Assembly: GCA_020723485.1 (NCBI GenBank)
Contig: DYIU01000002.1
Location: 529,543 to 593,542, forward strand
Direction: 5' to 3'
Source: Acidimicrobium ferrooxidans
GTDB taxonomy: Bacteria > Actinomycetota > Geothermincolia > Fen-727 > Anoxymicrobiaceae
DNA: 64,000 nt
Shown: positions 38,302 through 47,477 of the stretch, in pieces
Layout of the letters: every line of letters starts with the position of its first letter
Position numbering within the stretch: the first letter of the stretch is position 1
Notes under the pieces: model-generated
Told to the model about the DNA's origin: nothing
The model's input: the letters and a program-made list of their open reading frames with translations, nothing else
Database searches by the model: none
Made by a program: the position numbers and the translations under genes

Positions 38302-38502
38302 CTCCAATTCAGCGATTAGGCCACGCGTCTGGGTGCAGAACCAGTGATGGGGTCACCGCGCGCCGCACTGCACGATCACCATGCGGGCTGCGAATTCCAT
38401 CTGACATTGCAGTGGCGACCTGATATTGATCTGAATAAGATCTAAATCAATTCCTGGAGCCTCGCGGCGTGTGGGGTGGTTCAATCCCAGTAACGCCCAC
38501 CA
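38302..38502 (+). mobile_element. Degenerate tandem element B2 with third tRNA-Val 3'-end copy
   Basis: 23 nt after the second CCA: degenerate inverted copy GCGTCTGGGTGCAGAACCAGTGAT (38325 on); third copy GGTTCAATCCCAGTAACGCCCACCA at 38478-38502. Confidence 0.65.
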
Positions 38503-38516
38503 CTCCTATTTAATCG

Positions 38517-39017
38517 CTATCGCCGGAGCAGCTCCTCCAGCGGTTCGGTGCCGATAACGGCGAATCCGCTCTGGCCAAGGTTGACCAGATAACCACCGTG
38601 GTCCCACACCAGCCTGAGGACCGCGATGTGTAAGTCCTCGAAATCCGGGTGCAGGTACCCAGCGCCCCAGTCCTCGATGACGTAGTACCTGGCAAACCGG
38701 TGCAGCGCCTCGAAAGTATTGAGCGTCAGCGATCCGACATGGGAGCCGTCGTCAATGATCAGGTCAAAGGGGCCGTATTCCTCTCCGAATCTCACGAGCC
38801 CTTCTGTATCGGCCTGGTCCAGTTCCACCATCGTGACCCCTTCGATGGGATCTGGAAGTGTTATATCGATACCGTATACCTCACACCCGTAGAAGTCCCG
38901 AGCCCACTCGAGGGAGCCGCCGTTGTAGATACCTATCTCAAGGTACTTGCCACAACGGGGAAACAACGACTCGTAGGCCCTTATTATTCCTGATCGGTGC
39001 TTGTCCGTTTCTCTCAT
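38517..39017 (-). CDS. Class I SAM-dependent methyltransferase
   Basis: GKYLEIGIYNGGSLEWARDFYG...VYGIDITLP...DLIIDDGSHVGSLTLNTFEAL. Confidence 0.8.
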   Translation of the reverse strand: MRETDKHRSGIIRAYESLFPRCGKYLEIGIYNGGSLEWARDFYGCEVYGIDITLPDPIEGVTMVELDQADTEGLVRFGEEYGPFDLIIDDGSHVGSLTLNTFEALHRFARYYVIEDWGAGYLHPDFEDLHIAVLRLVWDHGGYLVNLGQSGFAVIGTEPLEELLRR

Positions 39018-39159
39018 GCGGCCACTTCCGTGTGATTATCCCCTTCAGCCCGAGTGGATTCTACCTCAAGCCAAAAAGCGTCATCAACCCGATCCTGACC
39101 GTCTCTCCCGTGTCCGTCTTCACTGGTATCATCAGGTAAACGCGACAAGGAGGGTCAGG

Positions 39160-39816
39160 ATGCTTCCAAGGGTCGTGATTCACAACGCGATGACCGCCGA
39201 CGGACGGCTGACGGGCTTCATGCCCGACATGGGTCTTTACTACGAGCTGGCTGGTTCATTCGCCGAGGACGCTACGCTGTCCGGCGCCGATACCGCTCTC
39301 GCCGGGCTGGAGCAGTTCGCCGACGACGCGGCCGGATTCGAAGAGGCGGGCGCCTTGGAAGACCGCTCCTCTCTGCCCCTGATGGTCATCACCGACTCGA
39401 GGGGCCGGGTGAGAGCCTGGCGTCAGTTCCTCGGCATGCCGTTCTGGCGGGCGGGCGTCGCGCTGGTGAGTCGTTCGACGCCGGCCGACTACCTCGCGTA
39501 TCTCGAGGCCGAAGGTGTCGACACAATCGTGACCGGAGAAGAGCGCGTCGACCTTCGCGCCGCGCTCGAGGAGCTCAACGCCCGCTACGGCATCGAGAAC
39601 ATCAGGATGGACAGCGGCGGCACACTGAACGGGGCCATGCTCCGCAGCGGCCTGGTCGATGAGCTGAGCCTGCTTGTCAGCCCGTGCCTGATCGGCGGCC
39701 GCGACTTCGTCTCGCTCGTCACCGCCTCGGATTTTCCGCCTCTCGACCTCGAGCTCGTGAGCGCACGGGAGCTGCGGGGCGGGAACGTCTGGCTTCGATA
39801 CCGGGTTGTGAGATAG
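39160..39816 (+). CDS. RibD C-terminal / dihydrofolate-reductase-like protein
   Basis: VVIHNAMTADGRLTGFMPD, IRMDSGGTLNGAMLRSGLVDELSLLVSPCLIGG. Confidence 0.85.
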   Translation: MLPRVVIHNAMTADGRLTGFMPDMGLYYELAGSFAEDATLSGADTALAGLEQFADDAAGFEEAGALEDRSSLPLMVITDSRGRVRAWRQFLGMPFWRAGVALVSRSTPADYLAYLEAEGVDTIVTGEERVDLRAALEELNARYGIENIRMDSGGTLNGAMLRSGLVDELSLLVSPCLIGGRDFVSLVTASDFPPLDLELVSARELRGGNVWLRYRVVR

Positions 39817-39825
39817 AGCGGATCC

Positions 39826-40707
39826 TTAGTCCATCGGGTCGCCGTGCTGGAGAAAATCAAGCATCTGGTCGATGCCCTCCTGCGACGCAAGCCAGGGGGT
39901 GGGCTCCTTTGGGAACCAGTCGCGCTTCCTGAAGTCCTCCTCGGGCCACGTGTAGGGCAGCTCGACCACGGTACCGGGCTCCGTGGCCGTCTCCACCAGC
40001 TCGAACATGTGCTCGAGCAGCCTGCCCTGCATCTCCCTGTCGTCGGGGTGCCCCCAGATCATGCCGAACGGGAACTCCACGGCGACCGCGCGCGGCACGC
40101 CGATCTTTTCGGTCACGAAGGGCATGTTGGTGAGTGAGACCGTGACCAGGCCGCGCGACTCCATCGCCCTCTGCGCCAGCCCCACGGACTGGTTGCACAG
40201 AGGTCAGCCCGACGAGAGAAGCACGACGTCGACATCCATCTCGAGCATGCGGTCCGCCATGCGGGGAGCGGTCTCGCGCACGAACGTCCCGAGTCTCGGC
40301 TGGTAACCCATGAAAGTCAGATGTCGCTCCGCGATGTTCCCTATCCTGCCCTCGGCGAGCGCGGCGTCGAGCGCGGCCAGGGGCAGGATGCAGTTGCAGT
40401 CATCGAGGGCGTGTGAGTTATCGTAATGAAGGTGCGCGATGCGCACTTCTTCCTGGGAGATGTCGCGGGGCACCTCTCGGAATGAGGGGTCCCCCCAGAG
40501 CGGCTCCGCTCGTTCCCGGTCCAGGTCGAACGGGGTGTCGTCCCTGTGATACAGGCCCCCCGACGATACCAGGGCCACCGTGCTCTCCTTCAACGGTTTC
40601 CGGGGTTCCGCCCAGGGTATTGGCTCCCCCGAGGTATCGACGTAAGGCCAGACCTTGAGCGACTCCGCCAGCGTCCTCGACATGAACTTGAAGCTGTTGA
40701 CCGCCAT
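39826..40707 (-). CDS. GrdB-like glycine/sarcosine/betaine reductase family selenoprotein (in-frame UGA = Sec at codon 168)
   Basis: Two ORFs in the same frame separated by TGA at 40204-40206: ...VDVVLLSSG-U-PLCNQSVGLAQRAMESRG...; UxxC motif and candidate SECIS stem CCUCUGUGC/GCGCAGAGG right after UGA. Confidence 0.88.
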
Positions 40708-40811
40708 GGCTCGCGACCTCCCCGGTCTGCTCCCGGCGCCCCGAGCGGCGCCCGCCCGCATCATGGAATGCTAGTATAGACGAAATCCACGCCGGGAAGT
40801 GAGGTGCCGAG

Positions 40812-41330
40812 ATGGACGACGTACCCGATTTTGAGAAGTACCCGGTCAGCGACGAGGAGATGGGCAGGCGCTACCGCAACTGGACCGAAGCCCTGTCCAG
40901 GCAGGTGGTGACCCTCTATCGCATCGGCAAGGAGGTGGGCGGCGAGAGGTTCGTCCAGAGGCTCAAGGAGGAGTTCAACAGGCAGGGCCGGAAGGGCGCT
41001 CACGTACTCGCGGCCCTTGCCGGGTGCAGCCCGGAAGATTTCGAGGACTGCACCGGGCTCGCGAGGCTCCAGGACTTCATCGACGACAGCTTCGCGAACT
41101 TCTGGGACGGCTACGTCGAGAACACGCCGGCTGCACTCGAGAAAGAGCTCATGACCTGCCCGGTGGCAAGGGTCTGGTCAAGGGAACCGGACCTGTGCGA
41201 GGTCATGCTCGCCTCTTCGTTCGAAGGGATGCTGGAGGAGCTCAACCCTGGATTCAAGACTGAGGGGTTCAGCTGCCTCCTCTCGAAGGGCGACGGCTGC
41301 TGCCGCTACAGGATAGAGCTTGAGAGCTGA
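40812..41330 (+). CDS. L-2-amino-thiazoline-4-carboxylate hydrolase-like family protein
   Basis: C-terminal SFEGMLEELNPGFKTEGFSCLLSKGDGCCRYRIEL typical of the ATC-hydrolase-like family. Confidence 0.6.
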   Translation: MDDVPDFEKYPVSDEEMGRRYRNWTEALSRQVVTLYRIGKEVGGERFVQRLKEEFNRQGRKGAHVLAALAGCSPEDFEDCTGLARLQDFIDDSFANFWDGYVENTPAALEKELMTCPVARVWSREPDLCEVMLASSFEGMLEELNPGFKTEGFSCLLSKGDGCCRYRIELES

Positions 41331-41402
41331 CGGGGCTGCCGCCTCACTTCGCGTGATATGCTTTCGAATGCCGACACTGACGCTCGAGCAGGGGGTGCGC
41401 GG

Positions 41403-43490
41403 ATGGATGCCGGGAGATCGGTTCCGGACGAGCAGGTGATTTTCTCAGACGTGCTTGCCGCCGGCGGCGAAGAGCGCGAGAGGCGGATCGACGCGCTCGT
41501 TGCCCGCATGTCTCTGCGCGAGAAGGTCAACGAGATGTCCGGCAACTCGAACATGCTGAAGCTCCTGGTGATGGCGGTCAGGTACGGCATCTGGACCTTC
41601 GACTCCGGCGGCTGCAAGCGTCTGGGTATTCCCGCTCTCAGGTTCACCGATGGTCCGCGTGGGGTCTGCCTCGACCACTCCACCTGCTTCCCGGTGGCGA
41701 TGGCGCGCGGCGCGACGTGGGACCCCGCGCTCCAGGAGAGGGTCAGCTCCGCCATAGGGGTAGAGGCGAGAGCGCAGGGGGCCACTTTCTACGGCGGGGT
41801 GTGCATCAACCTCCTGAGGCACCCCGGCTGGGGGAGGGCTCAGGAGACGTTCGGGGAGGACCCTTACCACCTGGGCGAGATGGGGGTGGCGGCGGTCAGA
41901 GGAGCCCAGAAACACCTGATGGCGTGCGCCAAGCACTATGCCTGCAACAGCATCGAGGAATCCAGGTTCTACGTCGACGTCCGGGTGGACGAGAGGACCC
42001 TCCGCGAGGTATACCTCCCCCACTTCAGGAAATGCGTCGACGCCGGCGCCGCTTCCGTCATGAGCGCATACAACAGGGTCAACGGGACCTACTGCGGCCA
42101 CCACCCCCACCTGCTCACGGAGATACTGAAGGATGAGTGGGGCTTCAAGGGTATCGTGATGAGCGACTTCGTGTGGGGCGTGAGGGACGGACAGGAAGCC
42201 GCCAACGCCGGCATGGACATGGAGATGCCCAGGAGATGGCGTTTCGGTTTCGGCTTCAAGCGGAAGGTCGCACGCGGTCTCGTCGACATCGAAAAGGTCG
42301 ACGACGCCGCCAGGAGGATAATCAGGCAGAAGGCGCGCTTCGCGACCGTCGGTGACCCGGCCGGGTACGACGGGAAGCAGGTCGCCTCCCGAAGGCACAC
42401 CGAGCTCGCGCTCGAGGTGGCCCGCAAGGGCACGGTCCTGCTCAAGAACGAGAGCGGCGCCCTTCCCCTTGACCGGGACGCGGTCAGGAAGGTCTCGGTG
42501 GTGGGCGAGCTCGCGGCGCTTCCCAACATCGGCGACAGGGGCTCGAGCCGGGTCAGCCCACCGTACGTCGTCACGCCGGTTCAGGGCATAAGGGACGGGG
42601 CGGGCAAATCGGTGGAGGTTGCCTACGACAACGGGCATGACCTCGAGTTCACCAGGCGAAAGGTCGCCGGCTCGGACGCGATAGTCGTCGTGGCCGGTTT
42701 CACCTACAAGGAGGAAGGTGAGTACATCTCCGCCATGCTGCGCGCCGGCGGGGACAGGATGGACCTCGGGCTCCCGGAGGACCAGGTGGAGCTCATCAGG
42801 GCGATGGCGGCCGAGACCGACCGCTGCGTGGTCGTCCTGGAGGGCGGCTCGGCGGTGACGACGGACCCGTGGGACCGGGAAGTCGAGGCCATCGTCATGG
42901 CCTGGTACCCGGGGATGGAAGGCGGCACCGCGCTCTCGGAGATACTTTTCGGAGACGTCAATCCCGGCGGGAGGCTGCCGATAACGTTCCCCGAGTCCGT
43001 GTCCCAGCTGCCGTTCTTCGACAAGAGAGCAAAGAGCATCGAGTACGGCTACTACCACGGGTACCGGCACTTCGACCGTGAGGGGCTCGAGCCCTCTTAC
43101 GCTTTCGGTCACGGGTTGAGCTATACGTCGTTCGCGTACAGCGACCTCGTGGTGCGCCCCGCCGAGATAGGCGCCGAGGGCGTGCTCGAGGTCAGCGCGA
43201 CTGTCACCAACAGCGGGAGCATGTCCGGCGACGACGTGGTGCAGCTATACGTCAGCTGTCCCGGTTCGTCGGTGGACCGGCCGGTGAAGGAGCTGAAGGG
43301 ATTCGAGAGGGTCACCCTCGGCCCGGGTGAATCCACGACAGTGGTCATGGATGTCCCCGCCTCGGAGCTCGCCTACTACGATGTCGACAGGGGTTCGTGG
43401 GTGGTGGAGCCGGCGGGGTACGAGCTCCTGGTGGGCGGCTCGTCGCGAGATTCCGACCTGCCCCTGAGGGCTTCCTTCAGGGTGAAGTGA
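41403..43490 (+). CDS. Glycoside hydrolase family 3 protein (beta-glucosidase-like)
   Basis: RFTDGPRGVCLD, KHYACNSIEESRFYVDV, IVMSDFVWGVRDGQEAANAGMDMEMP; fibronectin type III-like C-terminus. Confidence 0.92.
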   Translation: MDAGRSVPDEQVIFSDVLAAGGEERERRIDALVARMSLREKVNEMSGNSNMLKLLVMAVRYGIWTFDSGGCKRLGIPALRFTDGPRGVCLDHSTCFPVAMARGATWDPALQERVSSAIGVEARAQGATFYGGVCINLLRHPGWGRAQETFGEDPYHLGEMGVAAVRGAQKHLMACAKHYACNSIEESRFYVDVRVDERTLREVYLPHFRKCVDAGAASVMSAYNRVNGTYCGHHPHLLTEILKDEWGFKGIVMSDFVWGVRDGQEAANAGMDMEMPRRWRFGFGFKRKVARGLVDIEKVDDAARRIIRQKARFATVGDPAGYDGKQVASRRHTELALEVARKGTVLLKNESGALPLDRDAVRKVSVVGELAALPNIGDRGSSRVSPPYVVTPVQGIRDGAGKSVEVAYDNGHDLEFTRRKVAGSDAIVVVAGFTYKEEGEYISAMLRAGGDRMDLGLPEDQVELIRAMAAETDRCVVVLEGGSAVTTDPWDREVEAIVMAWYPGMEGGTALSEILFGDVNPGGRLPITFPESVSQLPFFDKRAKSIEYGYYHGYRHFDREGLEPSYAFGHGLSYTSFAYSDLVVRPAEIGAEGVLEVSATVTNSGSMSGDDVVQLYVSCPGSSVDRPVKELKGFERVTLGPGESTTVVMDVPASELAYYDVDRGSWVVEPAGYELLVGGSSRDSDLPLRASFRVK

Positions 43491-43503
43491 CCGACTCCGG
43501 TCT

Positions 43504-44604
43504 TCAGGGGCTGTTGAGAAACTCGACGATGCCGTTGCGCAGTCCCCAGGCCACCTTCCACCGGAACTGCTCATCCGAGAGCAGGCTGTCGTCCCTGGGA
43601 TTAGTGAGAAAGCCTATCTCGGCCTCGACGACGGGCACCTTCGACCAGTTGAATCCCGGCATGTCGTGACGGTCGAGCGCTCCAAGGTCGTCTGTCGCGC
43701 ATGACTTTGTGAGCTGCTCCTGTATGAGCAGCGCGGCGGTCTTGCTCTTCTCGTAGAACTCCCCCGTCCACCTGTCCCGCGCCGGGTACAGGGTCTCGAT
43801 GCCCATCATCGCCGGGTCGGAGGAGTTGCCGCAGTGTATGCGCAGGTAAAGGTCCGACTCCGCGTTGGCCGCGATCTCCGCGCGCATCACTTCGGGCAGG
43901 TCGATCGTGCTCGTCTCCCTGGTCATGACCACGTTTATGCCGTCCTTCTCGAGCAGGCTCTTGAGCTTCAGCGCCGTGTCGAGAGTGACCAGGTATTCGT
44001 CGTTGCCCGTCAGGACCCCCCTGGCCCCGCTGTCCCCCGGGAGCCGCCTGGTCATGCCGGGGTCGGCCCACTCCTCCCGGGAGGGCAGCGCCTGGCTGCC
44101 CGGGTCGATGGTTATCGTCCGGTCCGAGAAGGGGCCGGTCCCGGCCTGCTCGCCTCCCGGCTGTGAGGAGGCAGCCTGCCCGGGGGCCGGCCCGGTGTCC
44201 GTCTCCGGCCCCTTGCTCACGGTCAGCTTTATCCCGCTTCCCTTGCCCTCGACCTTTCCGGCGCCGGGGCTCTGGGCCAGTACAACGCCGTCCGAATGCT
44301 CGCTCGAAAAAGCCCACCCGGTGACCGTAGGGACGAAGCCGCTGTCCCGCGCGGACTCGAACGCCTCGGTCAGGGTCTTTCCGATGAGGTCCGGGACCTT
44401 CAACCCGGACGGCGGCCAGAGGAGGATGACCGCGAGGATAACAGCGCCGAGGGCCAGCAGGGCGGCCACGGCGATGAGCGCCGGCTTCCAGTTGAACGGT
44501 TCCCGGCGCGCGATGAGGGGGGCCGCGGGCTTGAAGTCCGCCAGCTCCTCGGGTTCCAGATCGAAGAAACCTCGCTCGTCAGTCCCCGGCATATCCGCAC
44601 TCAA
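43504..44604 (-). CDS. PASTA-domain N-acetylmuramoyl-L-alanine amidase (amidase_3)
   Basis: TM, PASTA VPDLIGKTLTEAFESARDSGFVP, amidase ITIDPGSQ..., VVMTRETS, EIGFLTNPRDD. Confidence 0.85.
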   Translation of the reverse strand: MSADMPGTDERGFFDLEPEELADFKPAAPLIARREPFNWKPALIAVAALLALGAVILAVILLWPPSGLKVPDLIGKTLTEAFESARDSGFVPTVTGWAFSSEHSDGVVLAQSPGAGKVEGKGSGIKLTVSKGPETDTGPAPGQAASSQPGGEQAGTGPFSDRTITIDPGSQALPSREEWADPGMTRRLPGDSGARGVLTGNDEYLVTLDTALKLKSLLEKDGINVVMTRETSTIDLPEVMRAEIAANAESDLYLRIHCGNSSDPAMMGIETLYPARDRWTGEFYEKSKTAALLIQEQLTKSCATDDLGALDRHDMPGFNWSKVPVVEAEIGFLTNPRDDSLLSDEQFRWKVAWGLRNGIVEFLNSP

Positions 44605-46307
44605 TCCGCGAACACGCTGACGAAATCGAACTTGCCTACGTCAACCAGACCCCGGTCCGTCAGCTTCAGTTCCGGTATGACTGGAAGCGCCAGGAAGCTC
44701 ATGGTCATGAAGGGGTCCTCGAGGACGCACCCGAGCTCTGAGGCGGCGCTGTTCAGCGCCTCGACCCGCGAGGCCGCCTCTCCGACCGGCAGCCGCGACA
44801 TGAGCCCGGCTATCGGGAGCGGGAGCTCCGCCTTTATCCCGCCTCCCGCCGCTACGGCCTGTCCGCCCTGCATCTGTATCACCCGCTCCACCGCGGCGAC
44901 CATGTCGGAGTCCGCCGCCCCGACCACGACTATGTTGTGTGAGTCGTGGGCGACGCTTGACGCCAGGGCGCCGGCCTGGAGCCCGAATCCGCGTACGAAA
45001 GCCACCCCGACGTTCCCGGTCCCCCTGTGGCGCTCGACGACCGCTATCTTCAAGAGGTCGACCGAGGGATCCGCCACCGCCTTCCCACCGTCCACAACCA
45101 CCTGCTCGGTCAGCGCGGCTGTCACTATCTGCTCCGGGACTATCCCGATCACCCGTACCCTCTCTCCGGCCGCCGCGACCTCTAGGCTGTTTGCGCTGAA
45201 GCCTTCCACTCTAAAGCTGGAGCCGGCCTCAGGCCCTTCTCCGGGCGGCTCCTTCAGCTCGCCTCCTTCAACCACGACCTCGCCATCCTTGACGACGATA
45301 AAAGCAGAGAACTCCTCGAGGTCGTCGAACGCCACCAGGTCCGCTCTGTACCCGACCCCGACAGCTCCACGGTCACGGAGCCTGAAGCGCGCGGCGGTGT
45401 TGAGCGTCGCCATCTGGATGGCGGTCATCGGGGAGACACCGGCCTTCACGAGCATCCTCAGCATGGAGTCGATGTGTCCCCGCTCCAGCAGGTCGCCGGG
45501 ATGCCTGTCGTCGATGCAGAGACAGCAGCGGCGGCTGTTGTCGGAGTTGGCCACGGGCAGCAGGTCCAGGAGGTTGCGCGCGCCCGTACCCTCTCTCATC
45601 AGGATGTACATCCCCTTCTGCAGCTTCTCCTCCGCCTCCTGCGCCGTGGTGCACTCGTGGTCGGAGTCCGGCCCGGCGGCGATGTAAGCGGCCAGGTCCC
45701 TGCCGCTCAGGCCGGGAGCGTGCCCGTCCACCGGCATGTCCTTGAAGAGCTCCAGCTTGGCAAGTACGTCGGGCGCACCGGCCACCGTTCCCGGGAAGTT
45801 CATGAGCTCGCCCAGCCCTATCACTCCCGGCTCGACCATGAGCGGCGCCAGGTCCCCCGCCTCGAGAGACGCCCCTGAGGTCTCGAGCGGCGTGGCGGGT
45901 ACGCATGACGGGAGCATGACGAACACGTCCATCGGGGCCTCTTCAGCCGAACGCATGATGTACCGGATACCCTCGACGCCCATGACGTTGGCTATCTCGT
46001 GGCAGTCGGTGACCACGCTGGTGGTGCCCCGGGGGACCACCGCTCGAGCGAACTGCCCCACCGTTACCATCGAGCTCTCGAGGTGCACGTGGGCGTCGAT
46101 GAGCCCGGGGGCCAGGTAGCGTCCCCCGAGGTCGATGGTGCGCTTTGCCGTGTAACCCCCGTCGAGGCCGACCACGACGCCTCCTGACACCGCCACCGAG
46201 GCGGGGTGCACCCTTCCCGACAGCACGTCGACCAGCAGGCAGTTGACCAGGAGGAGGTCCACTTCGCCCTCTCCCCTGGCGGCCTTTATCCTCTCACCGA
46301 GTTCCAT
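44601..46307 (-). CDS. ade: Adenine deaminase
   Basis: GLIDAHVHLESSMVTVGQFARAVVPRGTTSVVTDCHEIANVMG; IDDRHPGDLLERGHID; SVAHDSHNIVVVG. Confidence 0.93.
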   Translation of the reverse strand: MELGERIKAARGEGEVDLLLVNCLLVDVLSGRVHPASVAVSGGVVVGLDGGYTAKRTIDLGGRYLAPGLIDAHVHLESSMVTVGQFARAVVPRGTTSVVTDCHEIANVMGVEGIRYIMRSAEEAPMDVFVMLPSCVPATPLETSGASLEAGDLAPLMVEPGVIGLGELMNFPGTVAGAPDVLAKLELFKDMPVDGHAPGLSGRDLAAYIAAGPDSDHECTTAQEAEEKLQKGMYILMREGTGARNLLDLLPVANSDNSRRCCLCIDDRHPGDLLERGHIDSMLRMLVKAGVSPMTAIQMATLNTAARFRLRDRGAVGVGYRADLVAFDDLEEFSAFIVVKDGEVVVEGGELKEPPGEGPEAGSSFRVEGFSANSLEVAAAGERVRVIGIVPEQIVTAALTEQVVVDGGKAVADPSVDLLKIAVVERHRGTGNVGVAFVRGFGLQAGALASSVAHDSHNIVVVGAADSDMVAAVERVIQMQGGQAVAAGGGIKAELPLPIAGLMSRLPVGEAASRVEALNSAASELGCVLEDPFMTMSFLALPVIPELKLTDRGLVDVGKFDFVSVFAD

Positions 46308-46317
46308 GCTCACCCCC

Positions 46318-46393
46318 GGGGTCTGACCACATCTTTGTCGTTGCTCCGTCCAGACAAGTTTAACGCTATCATGCAAAGATGGGGTCTGACCCC
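46318..46393. repeat. REPIN-like inverted repeat
   Basis: GGGGTCTGACCACATCTTTG (46318-46337) versus reverse complement of CAAAGATGGGGTCTGACCCC (46374-46393). Confidence 0.8.
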
Positions 46394-46409
46394 TTTGTTC
46401 ACGTTCGCG

Positions 46410-47477
46410 CTACAGGTCGATGCACGCCGCGCAAAGGCACAGCGTGACCACCTCCGGCACGATGTCCTCGTAACGCGCCCCGGTGAGCGCCCGCGGCGTC
46501 GCGTCCGCGACAGCGCAGACCGCGCGGCTCACGCGGTTCCTGATTATCCTTCCCTCCGCCCCCAGGAAGACGGCGTGCTCGATTGCGCCGTCCGGGGATT
46601 CACATATCCCGATCCCTTTTCCCTTCCCGTATTCGACATCCTGGAAGACCCCGGGGTTCACTCCCTCGGCGTCACTTATCTTCCGTATCAAGCTCGCGGA
46701 CGCTCTGGCCTCGTCGAGCAGGAGCAGCGACCGGTCCAGCGCCGTTCCCCCTTCCCTTGTCACGGGCCTGTAGTAGGACCCGCGGTAGAAGCCGTAGGCA
46801 TCCTCGCCGGACCTCGCGTCACGGGATAACCCGGCGGCCCGGAAGGCCGGCGCCGGGGGAGCTTCTTCGGCCTGTGAGACACCGGCAAGGGCTGCCCCAC
46901 GCAGCCGCCCCCGGGAGAGCTTCAGCCTTGCGCCCCAGTACGAGCAGTCGCGCGCGAGCGTCTTCAGGGTGGAGGCGAGCTCCCGGAGCGGCCGCCCGTC
47001 CCCACTCATCGCCGCCCCTCCAGGCACTACCATCCCGAACCCGAACGGGCTGCCGGAAGCCTTCCCGAACGCTTCCCTGATCTCCGCGATGAAGCGGCGT
47101 GGTCCTTTGTATAGAACATCGTCACGGAGCGCCCTTCCGACGTCGGAGATCACCTCGAGGTGGGATGCGACGCGCTCGTACTCGGCAGCGACCGCCCTGA
47201 ACACCTCCGCCGCGTCGTCGACCTGGATACCCAGGGCTTCCTCCAGGGCCTGGCAGTACGCGAGAGAATGGGAGATGGTCGAGCGCGCGCAGATGCGTCC
47301 GGCCACCTCGAGCCCCTCCAGCGGTGTCAGCCCCTCGAACATGAGCTCCAGGCCCCTGGCGCCGAGGCCGGTCTCGATACGCGCAGCGCTCACCCGGGGG
47401 CCATCGAGCTCGAATTCGAGGGCGAGCGGCTGGCGCAACGCGGCATCGAACGGTCCGAGCGGCAGCCTACCTTTCAC
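46410..47477 (-). CDS. Group-4 [NiFe]-hydrogenase large-subunit / NuoD-like protein with incomplete Cys ligands
   Basis: GLTPLEGLEVAGRICARSTISHSLAYCQALEEALG (L1 Cys2 to Ser) and C-terminal LCLCAACIDL. Confidence 0.78.
   Translation of the reverse strand: MKGRLPLGPFDAALRQPLALEFELDGPRVSAARIETGLGARGLELMFEGLTPLEGLEVAGRICARSTISHSLAYCQALEEALGIQVDDAAEVFRAVAAEYERVASHLEVISDVGRALRDDVLYKGPRRFIAEIREAFGKASGSPFGFGMVVPGGAAMSGDGRPLRELASTLKTLARDCSYWGARLKLSRGRLRGAALAGVSQAEEAPPAPAFRAAGLSRDARSGEDAYGFYRGSYYRPVTREGGTALDRSLLLLDEARASASLIRKISDAEGVNPGVFQDVEYGKGKGIGICESPDGAIEHAVFLGAEGRIIRNRVSRAVCAVADATPRALTGARYEDIVPEVVTLCLCAACIDL

Noticed and set aside
39826-40764. GrdB-like gene as a pseudogene or two separate genes
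   Set aside because: The frame is uninterrupted apart from a single UGA at the family's conserved Sec position, with UxxC and a SECIS-like stem; selenoprotein is the better explanation.
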